Assembly: GCA_009773315.1 (NCBI GenBank)
Contig: WRPE01000025.1
Span: 1 to 43,095 of the forward strand
Direction: 5' to 3'
DNA length: 43,095 nucleotides
From: Syntrophaceae bacterium
GTDB taxonomy: Bacteria; Desulfobacterota; Syntrophia; Syntrophales; Smithellaceae
Below are positions 7,901-15,112 of this stretch, piece by piece; position 1 is the stretch's first letter, and each line of letters starts with the position of its first letter. The position numbers and the translations under genes are program-made. The notes beneath the pieces were generated by a model. That model was not told the origin of the DNA. It searched no databases and saw nothing but the letters and a program-made list of their open reading frames with translations.

Positions 7901-7928
7901 TAATGTCCTCCGCCGCCGGAGGACATTA
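7901..7928. terminator. strong hairpin, probable terminator after panE-like gene
   Basis: TAATGTCCTCCG (7901-7912) and CGGAGGACATTA (7917-7928) form a perfect 12-base-pair stem around a 4-base loop. There is only a short T-rich tail, so termination strength is uncertain. Alternatively it belongs to an intergenic repeat family. Confidence 0.65.
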
Positions 7929-7957
7929 TTAAACTCTCAAAAAATAATCATATCTGT

Positions 7958-7985
7958 TTGACAAAACAACGGGATTTGTTATAGG
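7958..7985 (+). promoter_or_regulatory. sigma-70 promoter for the hom operon
   Basis: TTGACA (7958-7963) and TATAGG (7980-7985) are spaced by 16 bases, about 70 bases before the hom start. A small GTCGC-AAA-GCGAC hairpin with a T-rich tail follows in the leader, but it is too weak to call an attenuator. Confidence 0.7.
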
Positions 7986-8056
7986 TATTATCTCTTAAAA
8001 AGTGGGTCGCAAAGCGACATTTAATTGTTTTTGGGTAGCTATTGAAGGTGGAAAAA

Positions 8057-9364
8057 ATGAAAAATATCTCTATCGGCTTGATTGGTTTAGGCAACATCGG
8101 TACCGGTGTCGTCAAATTACTGCAGCAAAATGAAAAGCTCATTGCACAGAAGCTCGGCGCTAAACTGGTTTTAAAGAAGATTGCCGATATTAATATTACA
8201 TCGCCTCGCGGCGTCAAAATTCCCAAGAATTTATTCACGACCGATGCCCGTGAAATTCTTAATGATCCGGAAATATCCATTGTAATTGAGCTGATGGGCG
8301 GTTACGAACCGGCGCGAACCTTTGTGCTGGAGGCCATTAAAAACGGAAAGCATGTGGTTACCGCCAACAAGGCTATGCTGGCAACTTACGGCAATGAAAT
8401 ATTTCCAGCTGCGCAGAAAAAAGGCGTGGACATCGGCTTTGAAGCCAGCGTCGGCGGAACAATTCCGATCATTAAAACACTTAAAGAATCTCTGGTCGCC
8501 AACAAGATTAATTCCATTGTCGGCATCATGAATGGAACTTGTAACTTCATTCTAACCAAGATGACCGACGAAGGAAAACCCTTTGATGTTGTATTAAAAG
8601 AAGCCCAGCAACTTGGTTTTGCTGAAGCCGATCCGACTTTTGACATTGAAGGTACTGATACGTCTCATAAGATGGCGATTGTTCTGTCGCTCGCTTACGG
8701 GAAAAAAGTCAACCTCAAGGATATTTATCTGGAAGGGATTACAAAAATCAGCGGTGAGGACATCGCTTTTGCCAGGGAATTGGGATATCGGATCAAGCTG
8801 CTGGCGATCGGCAGACTCAAAGGTAATGCGGTGGAAGCCAGAATCCACCCGACGATGATTTCTTCAGGACATCTGCTGGCAAATGTTAACCGGAACTACA
8901 ATGCCTTTCATCTGGTGGGAGACGCCTCCGGTCCGGTCTTTCTTTTCGGCCAGGGCGCGGGCATGATGCCCACGGCCAGCTCTGTATTCAGTGACATTCT
9001 CGACAGCGCGCGTAATGTTATGAAAGGTATTTCCGGACGTGTGCCGCTGAGATCAATTAATGAAACGGGCATGAAAGATATCAATCTGATACCGATGGAT
9101 AATATTGAGACCAAGTATTATTTCCGCTTCTCCGTCCTCGATCGTCCAGGCGTTTTATCAAAAATATCCGGCATTCTCGGAGAGAACAACATCAGTCTCG
9201 CAACGGTCATCCAAAAGGCCAGGGAAGAGGCAGGACCCGTTCCCATAGTTATGACGACCTATAAAGCAAAAGAAAAAGATGTGCGTAAAGCGCTGAAAAA
9301 AATAGATAAGCTTGACATTGTCCGGGACAAAACAATTCTTATTCGCATTGAAGATGAATTGTAA
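8057..9364 (+). CDS. hom: homoserine dehydrogenase
   Basis: The 435-residue enzyme reduces aspartate semialdehyde to homoserine with NAD(P)H, the branch point to threonine and methionine. It has the N-terminal Rossmann motif GLIGLGNIGTG (7-17), the T-A-N-K-A signature around Lys105, and the catalytic-domain stretch GFAEADPTFDIEG followed by the D-T-S-H-K lysine. An ACT regulatory domain (about 355-430, R-P-G-V-L-S-K-I) is the usual site of threonine feedback. The ATG at 8057 is chosen for its AAGGTGG ribosome site; a TTG 15 bases earlier is in frame but less likely. It heads an operon with apgM 20 bases downstream. Confidence 0.96.
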   Translation: MKNISIGLIGLGNIGTGVVKLLQQNEKLIAQKLGAKLVLKKIADINITSPRGVKIPKNLFTTDAREILNDPEISIVIELMGGYEPARTFVLEAIKNGKHVVTANKAMLATYGNEIFPAAQKKGVDIGFEASVGGTIPIIKTLKESLVANKINSIVGIMNGTCNFILTKMTDEGKPFDVVLKEAQQLGFAEADPTFDIEGTDTSHKMAIVLSLAYGKKVNLKDIYLEGITKISGEDIAFARELGYRIKLLAIGRLKGNAVEARIHPTMISSGHLLANVNRNYNAFHLVGDASGPVFLFGQGAGMMPTASSVFSDILDSARNVMKGISGRVPLRSINETGMKDINLIPMDNIETKYYFRFSVLDRPGVLSKISGILGENNISLATVIQKAREEAGPVPIVMTTYKAKEKDVRKALKKIDKLDIVRDKTILIRIEDEL

Positions 9365-9384
9365 GTTACACAAAGGGAAAACGT

Positions 9385-10608
9385 ATGAAATATGTTGTAT
9401 TACTGGGTGATGGCATGGCGGATTATCCAAGCCAGCAGCTTGGTGGAAAAACCCCGCTGGAGTGCGCCCTGACCCCATTTCTTGATCAGATATCGTCGCA
9501 AGGAACGCTGGGACTGATCGATACTATTCCTCAGGGCTTCACGCCCGGTTCCGACGTGGCCAACCTGAGCGTACTGGGATACGATCCGGTCGAAACCTAC
9601 ACAGGCCGTGGTCCGCTGGAGGCGGCCAGCATGGGTATTAACCTGGGCCCCCATGATATTGCTTATCGTTGCAATCTGGTGAGTATCGGTGAAAAAGATA
9701 CTGACCAGGCCTTTATGGATGACTTTACCGCCGGACATATTTCTTCAGTCGAGGCCCGAGAAGTTATTCTGGACATCAACAAGAGGCTCAATTCGTCTCA
9801 ATATCAATTCTATCCGGGCGTTGGCTACCGCCATTTGCTGGTGTGGCGCAATGCCGCCGGATCTCCGCAAACCACGCCGCCGAATGACATTCCGGGCAAG
9901 GCCATCGCCCAATATATCCCCCAGGGAGATTGCGCAGACGATATTAATGAACTGACGGCAAAAGCGGCGGAGATTTTAAAGGAGCACCCGGTCAACGCCA
10001 AGCGCCTGGCGAACGGTAAGAAGCAGGCAAATTCCATCTGGTTGTGGGGGCAGGGGAGAAAACCACAGATTATTCCATTGACCCAGAAATATGATTTTAA
10101 AGGCGGCATGATTTCGGCTGTCGATCTTCTTAACGGCCTGGGATTGATTGCCGGACTGAAACGGTTAACCGTAGAGGGGGCCACCGGCTACATCGACACT
10201 AATTATGAAGGTAAAGCAAATATGGCGCTTGACGCGCTAAAGTTCATGGATTTTGTTTTTCTCCACCTGGAAGCCCCTGATGAAATGGGTCATGAGGGCA
10301 ACGCGGAGGGTAAGATTCTGGCCATTGAACTTTTCGACGAAAAGATAGTCGGACCAATACTGAATAACATCGGGAAATTGGGTGATTATCGGATTCTTGT
10401 TCTAAGCGACCATCCGACTCCGATTGATCTGAAAACTCATGTTGGCGATCCGAGTCCTTTTGCCGTTTTGTCGTCACGCAAAGAAGAAAATCTTGCGGTA
10501 GGGCGGCCCTTCACCGAAGCTGCCGCCAGGGAAAGCGGTATTTTGGTATCTCCCGGCTACCTGCTGATGGAAAAATTCATTCGGGACTGGAGTGCCTTCG
10601 TTGCTTAG
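9385..10608 (+). CDS. apgM: archaeal-type cofactor-independent phosphoglycerate mutase (possible homoserine kinase analogue)
   Basis: The 407-residue protein belongs to the ApgM branch of the alkaline-phosphatase superfamily. Visible motifs are the metal-binding LGDGMAD near the N-terminus, G-S-D-V-A-N-L-S-V-L-G-Y with the probable phospho-acceptor Ser, HLEAPDEMGHEG, and LSDHPTP with the C-terminal metal ligands. The named reaction is 3- to 2-phosphoglycerate interconversion. In several bacterial groups this family sits beside hom or thrC where thrB is missing and has been proposed as an alternative homoserine kinase. Its place here, 20 bases after hom, fits that idea. The choice between the two functions is inference. 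Confidence 0.88.
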   Translation: MKYVVLLGDGMADYPSQQLGGKTPLECALTPFLDQISSQGTLGLIDTIPQGFTPGSDVANLSVLGYDPVETYTGRGPLEAASMGINLGPHDIAYRCNLVSIGEKDTDQAFMDDFTAGHISSVEAREVILDINKRLNSSQYQFYPGVGYRHLLVWRNAAGSPQTTPPNDIPGKAIAQYIPQGDCADDINELTAKAAEILKEHPVNAKRLANGKKQANSIWLWGQGRKPQIIPLTQKYDFKGGMISAVDLLNGLGLIAGLKRLTVEGATGYIDTNYEGKANMALDALKFMDFVFLHLEAPDEMGHEGNAEGKILAIELFDEKIVGPILNNIGKLGDYRILVLSDHPTPIDLKTHVGDPSPFAVLSSRKEENLAVGRPFTEAAARESGILVSPGYLLMEKFIRDWSAFVA

Positions 10609-11020
10609 TAATTATACAAAAGTCCGCGTGATTTATGCCGACACAGATGCGATGGGTATTGTCTATCATACTAATTATATTCGCTGGTTCGAGCTAGGTC
10701 GCAGTGAACTGATGCGGCAATTAGGAGTGGCCTATACGGAACTGGCAAAACTTAGTCTTAATCTTCCATTAACCAAAGTGTCCTGCCATTATCTCGCGCC
10801 CGCAAGGTACGATCAGTTGGTAATAGTTGAAACAAAATTTGATTACATCAAGAGAGCGAGTATCAAATTCAATTCCAAAATATGGGACGAAAATCAACAA
10901 AAGGTTCTTGTGGAAGGTTATACCATACATGCCTGCACCAACAATGAAGGAAAAATCCGCCGGATACCGCAATTGCTTCTGGAATTAACCGAGAAATATA
11001 ATATCAATAAAGGGGAATAA
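10592..11020 (+). CDS. YbgC-type acyl-CoA thioesterase (4HBT fold)
   Basis: The 142-residue hotdog-fold protein has the YbgC/4-hydroxybenzoyl-CoA thioesterase active-site region YADTDAMGIVYHTNYIRWFE, with Asp17 as the expected catalytic residue. Members hydrolyse short- or medium-chain acyl-CoA esters, and YbgC is often associated with the Tol-Pal envelope complex. No tol genes are present here. The GTG start lies inside the end of apgM (17-base overlap), which suggests translational coupling; a nearby in-frame TTG is an alternative. The gene is part of the hom-apgM run. Confidence 0.9.
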   Translation: MPSLLSNYTKVRVIYADTDAMGIVYHTNYIRWFELGRSELMRQLGVAYTELAKLSLNLPLTKVSCHYLAPARYDQLVIVETKFDYIKRASIKFNSKIWDENQQKVLVEGYTIHACTNNEGKIRRIPQLLLELTEKYNINKGE

Positions 11021-11021
11021 T

Positions 11022-11702
11022 ATGTCCGCAAAGTTAACCAAGAAAGAACTGAAAAGCCCTGATGCATTTCAAACCACATTCGAGAGAGCAGGCGATTATG
11101 TTTCTGAAAATATGACCCGTGTTATGGTGGTCGGCGGAGCACTGGTTTGCGCTGTTGTCATTGCTGTGGGAATTTATTTTTACTGGAGCTATTACTCCAA
11201 TTCTGCTTTAAAACTATACGCCAAGGCTCAGGAAAACATTCTCAAAAGTGGGGAAAATAAAGAAGCTATTAATGAAAATATTAAGATATTCAAAGACTTG
11301 ATTGATAAGTATCCTTACAGTTGGAGCGGTCGAATGGCGTATTATCACCTGGGTAATGTTTATTACAATAATGGTGAGTTCGACCAGGCAATCAGCTCCT
11401 ATGAGAAATTTGTCAGCAAAACAGGAACTGATAAGACGGGCATTAAATTTCTAGCTTTAACATCTCTGGGGAATTTATACGAAGCCAAAAAGGACTTTAA
11501 GGAGGCACTAAAGTATTTTGAGCAAGCGCAAAGCGCTTATAATATAGGCTTTGAAGTGATTGGATTACGTAACATCGCGCGTGCATATGAAGAATTAAAT
11601 AATAAAACAAAAGCTCTGGAATACTATAAGAAAGCATTGGAAAAAACAACCGAGCCTGCGGCGACTATTTTTATTAAGCGAAAAATAGCCACCCTGATCT
11701 GA
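11022..11702 (+). CDS. membrane-anchored tetratricopeptide repeat protein (YfgM-like)
   Basis: The 226-residue product has a short cytoplasmic N-terminus, one transmembrane helix (about 34-55), then TPR repeats to the C-terminus. Units are recognisable around YHLGNVYYNNGEFDQAISSY, LGNLYEAKKDFKEALKYF, and IARAYEELNNKTKALEYY. The topology and length resemble YfgM-type proteins, which bind the SecYEG translocon and periplasmic chaperones; that match is by architecture only. AGGGGA precedes the ATG and the gene follows the thioesterase stop directly, so it is in the same operon. Confidence 0.85.
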   Translation: MSAKLTKKELKSPDAFQTTFERAGDYVSENMTRVMVVGGALVCAVVIAVGIYFYWSYYSNSALKLYAKAQENILKSGENKEAINENIKIFKDLIDKYPYSWSGRMAYYHLGNVYYNNGEFDQAISSYEKFVSKTGTDKTGIKFLALTSLGNLYEAKKDFKEALKYFEQAQSAYNIGFEVIGLRNIARAYEELNNKTKALEYYKKALEKTTEPAATIFIKRKIATLI

Positions 11703-11723
11703 TTTACACGGAGGCACAAGCAT

Positions 11724-12473
11724 TTGAAAAAAGAATTAATGTCAGGAAACGAAGCCATCGCCCGCGGTGTCTATGAAGCGGGCGTAAGATTTGCAGCAGC
11801 CTACCCCGGCACACCCAGTACCGAGATCATGGAAGAGTTTGCAAAATATGACGGTGTTTACGCTGAATGGGCGCCGAATGAAAAAGTTGCGATGGAAGTG
11901 GCCATTGGCGCAGCCCTGGGTGGAGCGAGGGCGTTGGCCGTGATGAAGCACGTTGGCGTGAATGTCGCCGCCGATCCGATTTTTACTGTCAGTTACACGG
12001 GCATCGAAGGAGCGTTGGTGATCATCAGCGCTGATGACCCGTCCATGCACAGTTCGCAAAACGAGCAGGATAACCGCAATTACGCCAAATTTGCCAAAAT
12101 TCCCATGCTGGAACCGGCGGATCCTCAGGAAGCTAAAGATTACGTAAGTCTGGCGTTTCAAATCAGCGAACAGTTCGATACGCCTGTCTTTTTACGTTCG
12201 ACGACGCGTGTTTCTCATTCCAAATCCGTTGTCACGTTGAGCGAACCACAACGACCTGAAGATAAAACGACACTCAAGCATAACGCGGGAAAATACGTCA
12301 TGGTTCCCATCAACGCCCGCACCAGGCGCGTGGAAGTGGAAAAACGCCAGAATGCTCTCAAGAAGTTCGTTGAGACTTTTTCCGAAAATAAAATGGAAAT
12401 CAATGACCCGGAAGTTGGCATCATCACTGCCGGCATGCCGTATAATTACGCTAAAGACGTTTTCCCGAATTAA
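11724..12473 (+). pseudogene. iorA: indolepyruvate ferredoxin oxidoreductase alpha subunit, truncated
   Basis: Only the first about 249 codons of a subunit normally near 600 residues remain. The pyrimidine-binding domain is intact (A-A-Y-P-G-T-P-S-T-E-I, EWAPNEKVAMEVAIGAALGG, KHVGVNVAADP, SADDPSMHSSQNEQDNR). The reading stops after Y-N-Y-A-K-D-V-F-P-N, where intact homologues continue. The TPP-binding domain and the C-terminal ferredoxin domain are gone. The next bases belong to the end of iorB. It starts at TTG 11724 with GGAG upstream. The complete enzyme oxidises arylpyruvates to aryl-acetyl-CoA with ferredoxin as acceptor. As drawn it cannot be functional. Confidence 0.85.
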
Positions 12474-12654
12474 CGCAGCCGAACTGGCGCAAAAAGCCGG
12501 CAACATCAAAGTGGCCAACGTCGTCCTGCTGGGTGCGGTATCTAATCTGATGAACGTCGAAAAGTCCGTTTGGGAAAGCGTTATTAAGGAATCCTTCCCC
12601 AAAAAATTGATAAAATTGAACTTGGACGCTTTTCAAATGGGTATTGCTGCTTAA
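12469..12654 (+). pseudogene. iorB: indolepyruvate oxidoreductase beta subunit, C-terminal remnant
   Basis: Directly after the iorA break, in a different frame, about 61 codons read A-A-E-L-A-Q-K-A-G-N-I-K-V-A-N-V-V-L-L-G and end in L-N-L-D-A-F-Q-M-G-I-A-A. This is the characteristic end of the beta (gamma-domain) subunit of indolepyruvate oxidoreductase. The N-terminal about two thirds of iorB is missing together with the rest of iorA. The two remnants are joined out of frame at about 12469-12473. A single deletion of roughly 1.4 kb explains the arrangement. An assembly error would look the same. Confidence 0.8.
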
Positions 12655-12695
12655 ATTAGCAGCAATACTTCTAATAAAGGAACGTTGAAAAGATT

Positions 12696-13655
12696 ATGGC
12701 AGAAGACTACTATCAAGTATTAGGCGTCGATAAAAAAGCATCCGCCGATGAGATAAAAAAAGCATACCGCAAACTGGCGGTAAAATGGCATCCCGACAAA
12801 AATCCCAATAATAAAACAGCTTCTGAAGAAAAATTCAAAAAAATTAGCGAAGCTTATGCCGTTTTGAGTGATGAGAAGAAGCGCGAGCAATACGACCAAT
12901 TCGGTTCTGCAGACCAGTTTCGTCAACAATATTCCCAGGAAGATATTTTCCGTAATTTTGATCTGGATGAAATATTGCGAAGCTTTGGTTTTGGCGGTGG
13001 CGGAAGAGGGGGAGGTAGAACAACTTTTCGAACCGGCGCTAGAAGAGGCGGCAGCGGATCGCAAAATTATGACGATCCCTTCTCGGGCATATTCGGCGGC
13101 GGTGGTGGCAGTCAGTATGCTAATATGCCACAAAAAGGCCAGGACGCAGAGTATAATTTATCAATATCATTAGAAGAAGCAGTATTTGGCGCTGATAAAA
13201 AGATTTCTCTGCAAATGGAAAATCGTATTGAAGATATCAGTGTAAAAATACCGTCTGGAATCAGCACCGGAAAGAAATTGAGGCTACCCGGAAAAGGACT
13301 CGCAGATTTTAGTGGCGGCCCAAATGGCGATTTATATTTAAATATCAACATAATGCCTCATCCGATTTTTGCCCGTGACGGTAATGATCTATATATCGAA
13401 AAGACAATAAAGTTTACCCAGGCATGCCTGGGAACGACTATGGATGTCCCAACCTTGGACGGAACATCGAAAAGATTGAAGATTGCCCCCGGCACACAAA
13501 ACAACACCAAAATCCGTATGAAGGGCTTCGGCATATCCGGACTCAAGGGTACCGTCAAGGGCGATCAATATATAAAGATTAATGTCGAGGTCCCGAAGAA
13601 GCTCACAGAAAAACAGGTGAAGTTAATTGAGCAGTTAACAGCAGAAGGGATTTAG
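12696..13655 (+). CDS. DnaJ-class co-chaperone (CbpA-like, no zinc finger)
   Basis: A 319-residue Hsp40. The J domain occupies about 4-70 with the HPD triad at 32-34, which stimulates DnaK ATPase. A long Gly/Phe/Arg-rich linker (about 93-145) follows, then two C-terminal beta-barrel substrate-binding domains with L-P-G-K-G and the closing V-P-K-K-L-T-E-K-Q segment. The four CXXCXGXG zinc repeats of true DnaJ are absent, so this is the CbpA/DjlA-like class II type. No dnaK or grpE is adjacent. It follows the ior remnants by 41 bases with AAAGGA upstream and ends at a strong terminator. Confidence 0.92.
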   Translation: MAEDYYQVLGVDKKASADEIKKAYRKLAVKWHPDKNPNNKTASEEKFKKISEAYAVLSDEKKREQYDQFGSADQFRQQYSQEDIFRNFDLDEILRSFGFGGGGRGGGRTTFRTGARRGGSGSQNYDDPFSGIFGGGGGSQYANMPQKGQDAEYNLSISLEEAVFGADKKISLQMENRIEDISVKIPSGISTGKKLRLPGKGLADFSGGPNGDLYLNINIMPHPIFARDGNDLYIEKTIKFTQACLGTTMDVPTLDGTSKRLKIAPGTQNNTKIRMKGFGISGLKGTVKGDQYIKINVEVPKKLTEKQVKLIEQLTAEGI

Positions 13656-13668
13656 AAAAGGTCTATTT

Positions 13669-13691
13669 GGCTGAAGGCTGAAGGCTGAAGG
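13669..13691. repeat. GGCTGAA tandem heptamer (left arm of inverted pair)
   Basis: Three tandem copies of GGCTGAA plus GG lie just after the co-chaperone stop. The reverse complement (two and a bit copies) occurs at 15096-15112 beside the dnaE stop. The pair brackets the PaaI-type and UPF0280 genes. Confidence 0.85.
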
Positions 13692-13702
13692 TTTATTTTG
13701 AT

Positions 13703-13743
13703 CGGCATATTCTTTGATAGCAAGAGGATATGCCGTTTTTTTT
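13703..13743 (+). terminator. rho-independent terminator after the co-chaperone gene
   Basis: CGGCATAT (13703-13710) pairs with ATATGCCG (13728-13735). The stem can extend inward with weaker pairs, and eight T residues follow. It closes the plus-strand hom-to-dnaJ region. Confidence 0.88.
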
Positions 13744-13751
13744 AATTTTTA

Positions 13752-13791
13752 GAGACCACCCTCACAATCAAATATTCTTATTTTAGGTCTC
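13752..13791. repeat. inverted repeat with GAGACC/GGTCTC arms
   Basis: GAGACC (13752-13757) and GGTCTC (13786-13791) enclose an AT-rich interior. The right arm continues CATAA, identical to the motif at 7804-7813. It lies between convergent genes and has no clear terminator tail. Confidence 0.5.
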
Positions 13792-13806
13792 ATAAGATAT
13801 GTTATG

Positions 13807-14226
13807 TTAACATGAAGCAGATTCATCTTTAGTTTTGAATATGGAAAAAGTACCAAGGGCTTTGGCGACCAGAATATCGTCATATTTTATTTCCGCCTCC
13901 AGGACGGCGATCTTTTTTCCTTTTTGAATTATTTTTGCATCACAGACAAGTGTCGTAACCTGGGCCGGTTTTAAATAGTTGATTTTAATTTCAATGGTTG
14001 CGGCTTCCTGGTCTTTTTTAAGTGTCGAATAAACCGCAACACCCATGCCGATATCCGCCAGCGAGTATATCACACCGCCATGAACCGTTTTATGAGAATT
14101 CCGGAAATTGTCTTTTATTTTCAAAGATAATTGGCACGTTCCGCTTTCCAATTTTAATACGTCCAGACCCAGAAGCTTTATAAATGGGCTTCGCTCTCTT
14201 AAAATGTCAGTGTATTCCAAAACCAT
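13807..14226 (-). CDS. PaaI-type hotdog thioesterase
   Basis: The 139-residue hotdog-fold protein has the PaaI-family signature HGGVIYSLADIGMG (49-62) preceded by N-F-R-N-S-H-K-T-V. The fold hydrolyses acyl- or aryl-CoA thioesters, and PaaI acts on phenylacetyl-CoA-type intermediates. It lies within a few kilobases of an arylpyruvate oxidoreductase remnant, whose product would be an aryl-acetyl-CoA. That could be functional or chance. A TGGAG ribosome site precedes the ATG. It lies 82 bases downstream of the UPF0280 gene on the same strand. Confidence 0.88.
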   Translation of the reverse strand: MVLEYTDILRERSPFIKLLGLDVLKLESGTCQLSLKIKDNFRNSHKTVHGGVIYSLADIGMGVAVYSTLKKDQEAATIEIKINYLKPAQVTTLVCDAKIIQKGKKIAVLEAEIKYDDILVAKALGTFSIFKTKDESASC

Positions 14227-14308
14227 GATTTTACTCCATTTTTTGATTTATAGAAATCTGGCCGCCCTACTCCAGAATACCATTTTATTTTTCAGCCTTT
14301 ATTCTTCT

Positions 14309-15028
14309 TTAAATGAACTCTATGTCCCCTATCACTCCCATATCGTTGCCGCAGATGATGACGATTCCCTTGACTCCGGGAATTTTTATTCCGTAATCCA
14401 GAGTGGGTTTAATGTCTTTTTTGCTTTTTATTCGGTTGCCAATGGCGGAGGCTGCCGCGTCGGCTAGTGTTGCGGATCTGGAAATAACACAAACAGCATC
14501 GGCGATTCCAAAGCTCAAGGATGGACCGACCGTGGCGGATGATGTACAAATTCCAAGTGGCGTTTCTTCTGGCTTTACAATAAAATTGACTTTATAACTT
14601 AAAGTAGATTCTCCAGCATAAATGGCCACGGTCAGCTTGTTTATAGACCGAAGAAAGATATCTCCGCCATTTTCGATAATGAGGTTTTCGGTCTGGTCGA
14701 GTAGGTCATACCCCACAAACTCGGATATGGCGCCGGCGACTGAGGCCATGGGCCCTACCCCGCAGATTTTTGATCTGGCGATCATATCCCTGACAATCGG
14801 AGGAGCTAAATCGTCTTCTGGAAACGGCAAAAGCGATGTGCGGAATTCTGGGTGGTTTTGAATATGATTTTCTAAAGAATGGCGGTGCTGTATTAATGAT
14901 TTTTCAGCCGCAGCGGCCAGATTGGTATCCGAACTTATAAACAGGTCACTTTCGGATATTTTCACATTATATGAACTTAGATTACGTTTATTAATTAATG
15001 ATCTATATTTTCTTTCTTCATATGACAT
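14309..15028 (-). CDS. UPF0280 family protein (ApbE-like)
   Basis: The 239-residue protein matches the UPF0280 family, distantly related to the FAD:protein FMN transferase ApbE. Recognisable stretches are CGVGPMASVAGAISEFVG, L-I-I-E-N-G-G-D-I-F, G-I-C-T-S-S-A-T-V-G-P-S and the T-L-A-D-A-A-A-S-A-I-G-N segment that in ApbE binds flavin and metal. The family is common in methanogens and anaerobic deltaproteobacteria. Its reaction is not established. The gene lies 84 bases after dnaE, separated by the inverted GGCTGAA repeat. Confidence 0.88.
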   Translation of the reverse strand: MSYEERKYRSLINKRNLSSYNVKISESDLFISSDTNLAAAAEKSLIQHRHSLENHIQNHPEFRTSLLPFPEDDLAPPIVRDMIARSKICGVGPMASVAGAISEFVGYDLLDQTENLIIENGGDIFLRSINKLTVAIYAGESTLSYKVNFIVKPEETPLGICTSSATVGPSLSFGIADAVCVISRSATLADAAASAIGNRIKSKKDIKPTLDYGIKIPGVKGIVIICGNDMGVIGDIEFI

Positions 15029-15095
15029 ATTATGTATTTATCAACAATCTATTTTGTGGTCATTTGGTTCAGAAAACTCGCCCTATTCCTTAGCT

Positions 15096-15112
15096 TTCAG
15101 CCTTCAGCCTTC
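15096..15112. repeat. GGCTGAA heptamer, inverted copy (right arm)
   Basis: TTCAGCCTTCAGCCTTC is the reverse complement of the repeat at 13669-13691. It abuts the dnaE stop codon. Together the two arms flank 1.4 kb holding the UPF0280 and PaaI-type genes. Confidence 0.85.

Noticed and set aside
7998-8035. An attenuator or threonine/methionine riboswitch before hom
   Set aside because: Only a five-base-pair hairpin with a broken T-rich tail is seen. There is no leader peptide with Thr/Ile/Met runs and no SAM-riboswitch pattern.
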